Source of the DNA: Clostridia bacterium
GTDB taxonomy: Bacteria; Bacillota; Clostridia; Christensenellales; Aristaeellaceae
DNA length: 51,138 bases
Assembly (NCBI GenBank): GCA_017436605.1
Contig: JAFSCW010000129.1
Location: 1-51,138, forward strand
Direction of reading: 5' to 3'
A program made the translations under genes and the position numbers. The notes under the pieces were generated by a model that was not told the DNA's origin, did not search any database, and worked only from the letters and a program-made list of their open reading frames with translations. Shown here one piece after another: positions 47,710 through 51,138 of the stretch. Positions within the stretch are counted from its first letter, which is position 1, and each line of letters begins with the position of its first letter.

Positions 47710-48540
47710 TCATCCCTTCACAGCGCCGGCCATCATGCCGCCGATGATCTGCTTCTGCATGAAGAAGTAGAAGATCATCATCGGGAGCATGGACACCAGC
47801 AGGCAGGCAAACACCAGCGGATACTGCGTGGCGTGCTCGCCCTTGAAATTATACTGGAACAGCACCAGCGTGCGCTCCTCCGGCAGCTTGAGCAGGAGGC
47901 TGGGCAGCAGATAGTCGTTCCAGAACCACAGGCAGTTCTTGATCAGCACGGTGCTGATGATCGGCTTCATGACCGGATACATGATCTGCGTATAGACCTG
48001 GAAGGTCGACGCGCCGTCGATATAGGCCGCCTCTTCCATGTCGGTGGGCACGGTCGCCAGATAACCGGTGATCAGGAACACGCCCTCACAGGTCGCGCCG
48101 CCCAGATAGATCAGCAGCAGGCCGTTCTGATCGGCCAGGTTCATGTTGTTGAGCAGCTTGATGACGGGAATCATGCGCACCAGGAACGGAACGAAGATAC
48201 CGGCCAGCATGTAGTAATACAGGAAGCTATAGATCTTGGAGGTGCGCATCCTGCGCGCGATGGGATAGGCCGCCATCGGCAGGAGAATCGCGCAGCCCAG
48301 AAGACCCAACAGCGTGATTTTCACAGAATTAAAGAACGAAATCAGGAACGTGGGCTTTTCAAAGATGGTTTTGAAATTTTCCAGATTCAGCTTCTGCGGA
48401 AGCGCAAAGAACCGGGAATACAACTCCATGTCCGTCTTGAACGCAGAAACAATCGTCAGGTAAAACGGAATCGCAACGATGACAAGGCCCAGAGAGAGTA
48501 CGATGAAGGTAAACGTCTGAAGCTGGCGCTGCTTTTTCAT
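47710..48540 (-). CDS. carbohydrate ABC transporter permease, MalG-type
   Basis: This 276-residue, six-helix permease has the EAA loop (EAAYIDGASTFQVYTQIMYPVMKP) that contacts the ATPase. It also has the MalG-like C-terminus (MQKQIIGGMMAGAVKG). It is translationally coupled to the first permease by a four-base overlap. No ATPase gene is present, as is common for sugar ABC systems sharing an MsmK-type ATPase. Confidence 0.95.
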   Translation of the reverse strand: MKKQRQLQTFTFIVLSLGLVIVAIPFYLTIVSAFKTDMELYSRFFALPQKLNLENFKTIFEKPTFLISFFNSVKITLLGLLGCAILLPMAAYPIARRMRTSKIYSFLYYYMLAGIFVPFLVRMIPVIKLLNNMNLADQNGLLLIYLGGATCEGVFLITGYLATVPTDMEEAAYIDGASTFQVYTQIMYPVMKPIISTVLIKNCLWFWNDYLLPSLLLKLPEERTLVLFQYNFKGEHATQYPLVFACLLVSMLPMMIFYFFMQKQIIGGMMAGAVKG

Positions 48541-49430
48541 TCGTACACCTTCTTCCTATTGGTCAGATAGATCTGCACGACGGAGATCGTAATGATCACG
48601 ACCGCCAGCACGATGGCTTCCGCCACGCCGGTGGAGAACTTGAGCTCCGTGAATGCGTGCTTCATGATCAACATCGTCACGCTCTCCGTGCGGCCGGCCG
48701 GGCCGCCGTCTGTGAGGGCGAGGATGTAATCGTAGATCATCAGGCTTTCCTTGAGCGCCAGCACCAGAATCATGCTGATGGTGGGCAGCAGGAACGGGAT
48801 GGTGATGTGCTTGAAGATATTCCAGCCGGTCGCGCCGTCCAGCTGCGCCGATTCGTTCAGCTCAGCCGGAATCGTCTGCAGGCCTGCAAGCACGAGGACT
48901 GTCGGAATACAGACGCCCTGCCACAGGTTGACGAACAATATGCCAAATTTGGCTTTCGCGGGATCGATCAATATGTTGGTTTTCAGCCACTCAATGCCGA
49001 GCGTCTCGCCCACGGCCGGCAGGCCATGGCCGAAGATCTGGCGGAAAATCATACCGCAGGACAGCATGCCGATGACCGCCGGGAAGAAATACGCCGAGCG
49101 GAAGAAGGAGCGCGCGCGCACCTTCTGGTTGAGCAGCAGACCCAGCACAACCGCAAGGAGCACCAGCAGCACAACGTACATCAGCACGTAGGTCGCGTTG
49201 AAGGTCACAGCGCGCTGGAAGCGCGAATCACCGAACATGCGGACGTAGTTGCGGAAGCCTACGAACTTATACTTGCGCTTGATTCCGTCCCAGTTGGTAA
49301 AGCTGTAATACAGACCGACAAAAATGGGGAACACGGAAAAGAGCGTGTACAGGATGAAATTGGGCGTGACGAAGAGCGCATGCGTCAATTCACGATCCCA
49401 GTCCACGCGCTTTTTGCGTTTGGCTGCCAT
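48537..49430 (-). CDS. carbohydrate ABC transporter permease, MalF-type
   Basis: This 297-residue permease has the EAA loop (ESAQLDGATGWNIFKHITIPFLLPT) and typical N-terminus (THALFVTPNFILYTLFSVFPIFVGLYYSFTNWDGI). The ATG at 49430 follows AAGGAGG by five bases; the longer frame runs into the upstream hairpin. It pairs with the MalG-type permease to form the channel. Confidence 0.95.
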   Translation of the reverse strand: MAAKRKKRVDWDRELTHALFVTPNFILYTLFSVFPIFVGLYYSFTNWDGIKRKYKFVGFRNYVRMFGDSRFQRAVTFNATYVLMYVVLLVLLAVVLGLLLNQKVRARSFFRSAYFFPAVIGMLSCGMIFRQIFGHGLPAVGETLGIEWLKTNILIDPAKAKFGILFVNLWQGVCIPTVLVLAGLQTIPAELNESAQLDGATGWNIFKHITIPFLLPTISMILVLALKESLMIYDYILALTDGGPAGRTESVTMLIMKHAFTELKFSTGVAEAIVLAVVIITISVVQIYLTNRKKVYE

Positions 49431-49448
49431 GGTATCCTCCTTCCTGCA

Positions 49449-49489
49449 TAAAAAAGGGAAAGGGCGTTTCCCGACGCCGGGAAACGCCC
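49449..49489 (-). terminator. terminator/attenuator between binding protein and permeases
   Basis: GGGCGTTTCCC and GGGAAACGCCC (49462-49488) form a perfect 11-bp stem, with a T-rich tract leftward. It is inside the operon, like the hairpins in both TRAP operons. Confidence 0.85.
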
Positions 49490-49500
49490 TTGATTGCGTG

Positions 49501-50724
49501 TTATTCGGCGTCCTCGTAGAAGTCAACAGTCATGGTATCCCAGGTCTCGATGAAGGCGTTCACGTCGCCGTCGAGGAGCAGCTGCTGGAGCATGATCTGG
49601 ATCTCGTCACGGTAGCCAGCCGGCCAGTAGGTGGACGGAATCAGGGCGAAGCGGCCATCCTGCATCGCGGCAGAGATCGCGCTCATGTGCGGGATTTCGT
49701 AGTTGGTGGACAGAACGACGTTCGGGTTGCGGTCGCCCTCGGCGAACTTCTGCGCCGGGCCCTCGCTCAGGAAGTAATTGAGGAACTTCTTGGCGCCTTC
49801 GACGTTGTCGCTGTCAGCGCCGACGGTCAGCGCGATATCGACAGTGCCGCAGGTGAACGGTTCCACGCCGCTGAAGGTCGGCGGAACAACCGCTTCATAC
49901 TTGAGTTCCGGGTTCAGGTTCATGAACACGGAGTTGCCCCAGGTGCCGGTGAACAGCATCGCGATTTCGCCGGCGGCGAACATGCGGTTGCAGTCGTCGT
50001 CGTCGGTGCTCAGCGGATCAAGGCCAGCGTAGGAGTACAGCTTCACCCACTTCTCCATGTAATCGACGAACGCCGGATAATCCTTATGGGAAGCGCCCTC
50101 GGCGACAGCCTCGGCGACCTTCCAGGCCTCGTGATCCACGCAGCCGCCCAGCAGGCGCTCGAAGTTCTGGCCCAGGTTGCCAACGCTCTTGCCCTGCAGC
50201 GCGATCGGGTTGACGCCCGCAGCCTTGAGGGTTTCGCAAACGGCGATCAGCTCGTCGTAGGTGGTCGGGATAGCCAGGTTGTGCTGCGCGAAGATGTCGG
50301 TGTTGACATACAGCGCATAGCCGTTCATGGTGATCGGCACAACGTAGTGCTTGCCATTGTAGGCGGCCAGCTCAACGATGTCCGGGCTGATCTTGGTGAG
50401 GAACTCCTCGCCGGTCAGATCGAGGAAGTAGCCCTCGTCCATCATGTTGTAGTACGCGCTCTGGAGATAGACGCCGCCGATATCCGGGATATCGTTGGAC
50501 GCCACGCGGCCCAGGAACGTGCTGCCGTCGGCAGTGGTGGTCTGCACAACCTTCACATCCGGATTCTCCGCGGAGAAATCAGCGATGATCTGGTCGTAGA
50601 TTTCGATAGCTTCCTTCTTCTGGGAGTAGAGCTCGACCGTGCCGGCGTCGAGTGCGGCCAGGGCGGGCACCACGCTGAGGATCATCAGCAGGCTCAGAAG
50701 GAGGGCGATACATTTGCGACTCAT
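49501..50724 (-). CDS. sugar ABC transporter substrate-binding protein
   Basis: This 407-residue extracellular binding protein has a Sec signal (SRKCIALLLSLLMILSVVPALA, no lipobox). Features of family 1 (MalE-like) include YDQIIADFSAENPDVKVVQTTTADG, YGKLAALNDYL-like central region (HYVVPITMNGYALYVNTDIF), AAGEIAMLFTGTWGNSVF and GAKKFLNYFLSEGPAQKFAEG. It delivers a sugar or oligosaccharide to the permeases encoded downstream. The ATG follows AAGGATG. Confidence 0.93.
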   Translation of the reverse strand: MSRKCIALLLSLLMILSVVPALAALDAGTVELYSQKKEAIEIYDQIIADFSAENPDVKVVQTTTADGSTFLGRVASNDIPDIGGVYLQSAYYNMMDEGYFLDLTGEEFLTKISPDIVELAAYNGKHYVVPITMNGYALYVNTDIFAQHNLAIPTTYDELIAVCETLKAAGVNPIALQGKSVGNLGQNFERLLGGCVDHEAWKVAEAVAEGASHKDYPAFVDYMEKWVKLYSYAGLDPLSTDDDDCNRMFAAGEIAMLFTGTWGNSVFMNLNPELKYEAVVPPTFSGVEPFTCGTVDIALTVGADSDNVEGAKKFLNYFLSEGPAQKFAEGDRNPNVVLSTNYEIPHMSAISAAMQDGRFALIPSTYWPAGYRDEIQIMLQQLLLDGDVNAFIETWDTMTVDFYEDAE

Positions 50725-50776
50725 AGTTCATCCTTCTTTCTTTTCAGGCGTCTCACGCGCCTTTTTTATTGATTCT

Positions 50777-50782
50777 ATTATA
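50777..50782 (-). promoter_or_regulatory. -10 element of the sugar ABC operon
   Basis: Leftward TATAAT at 50777-50782, 52 bases upstream of the binding-protein gene, with only a weak -35 (TTTTGA). The 110-base leader holds a small GGCG/CGCC hairpin. The remaining divergent space to 50951 shows no clear site. Confidence 0.55.
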
Positions 50783-50951
50783 CAATCCACCGTCCAAAAT
50801 CAAAACGCCACTTTTATCACTTTTTTACCATAAATTCGGATTATTTTGTTCATTAGTCCGATTGTCCCAAAACGCTATTGCCTTTTCTCGTCTATATCAG
50901 TAAAATTACCATGGACAGGTTGAACCATTCCCGAAGGGGTGCAGCATATTG

Positions 50952-51138
50952 ATGAACATGAAGCAGAAGCCTTATAGGCAGACAGGCCCTCGAAGCGTTT
51001 CCTTCGCCTCTCGCCTGCGGGCCATTGCCGCCATACAGGTCATCATCTGCGCGCTTTTGTTCGTCTTTCTGGCCATCGACAAGCCGCTGGACGATTACCG
51101 CGCCTATCAGCAGGACACCGCGCAGGCCTGCGCGCTGA
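50952..51138 (+). CDS. N-terminus of a membrane protein, perhaps a sensor kinase
   Basis: The frame runs open from the ATG at 50952 to the window end (62 codons). The protein starts MNMKQKPYRQTGPRSVSFAS followed by one helix (LRAIAAIQVIICALLFVFLAI) and the start of an external region (DKPLDDYRAYQQDTAQACAL). A membrane protein divergent from a sugar ABC operon is often a YesM-type histidine kinase, but nothing here proves it. The ribosome binding site AAGGGG is rather far (12 bases). Confidence 0.55.
   Translation, partial: MNMKQKPYRQTGPRSVSFASRLRAIAAIQVIICALLFVFLAIDKPLDDYRAYQQDTAQACAL

Noticed and set aside
50980..51030. Partial resemblance of CTCGAAG...CCTTCG near the window end to the hairpin at 35082-35104
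   Set aside because: Only short GC-rich matches inside a coding frame; no extended similarity.

Overview
The window looks like chromosome of an anaerobic, GC-rich Firmicute of the Clostridia, plausibly a gut Christensenellales/Aristaeella-like lineage. The evidence is AGGAGG-type ribosome binding sites almost everywhere, TTGACA/TATAAT promoters, long-form HPF, PadR/GntR/Lrp regulators, TRAP and sugar ABC importers, a Rex-like redox operator, and no aerobic respiratory genes. The taxonomic placement is inference.

Layout. 1-3.1 kb: the end of a Pro/Thr-repeat surface protein, a P-loop ATPase and a MATE exporter. 3.2-14.2 kb: an M20 amidohydrolase, then a ten-gene leftward operon for an Mrp/Mbh-type cation/proton antiporter with four large antiporter-like subunits and no redox module. 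14.3-16.9 kb: two tandem D-amino acid transaminases and a tRNA cluster (Val-Asp-Phe-Gly-Cys). 17-25.4 kb: a small membrane protein, hpf, NUDIX, flavodoxin, an SH3-like secreted protein, a PadR/DUF4097 envelope cassette and a large unknown secreted protein. 25.5-29.5 kb: TRAP transporter 1 with a divergent GntR regulator and shared GTATAC operators. 29.6-33.8 kb: two secreted proteins (one with tandem FMN-binding domains), a probable small RNA, and a two-component system. Three near-identical 20-bp boxes lie at a fixed distance from -10 elements in this region. 33.8-35.2 kb: an Lrp regulator and tRNA-Arg, followed by the relic of an integrated element (integrase C-terminus plus a decayed tRNA 3' copy). 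35.4-42.2 kb: a second two-component system, then divergently a Tat-exported TSCPD protein and a secreted FMN-binding/TSCPD fusion behind a Rex-like box and an interleaved-hairpin leader, then TRAP transporter 2. 42.3-51.1 kb: PepV-type dipeptidase, CapA-like protein, DUF4091 protein, a carbohydrate ABC transporter with a co-transcribed esterase, and the start of a membrane protein.

How the parts fit. The operons mostly describe import of organic acids (two TRAP systems), sugars (ABC) and peptides or D-amino acids, with ion-gradient handling by the Mrp complex. The most unusual part is 35.4-42.2 kb: exported Cys-rich TSCPD proteins, one carrying a flavinylation motif, apparently under redox (Rex) control and beside a two-component system and a TRAP importer. 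This suggests an undescribed extracytoplasmic flavin/thiol or metal redox system. A second locus at 29.6-33.8 kb has a similar composition: a secreted FMN-binding protein, a two-component system and an adjacent TRAP importer.
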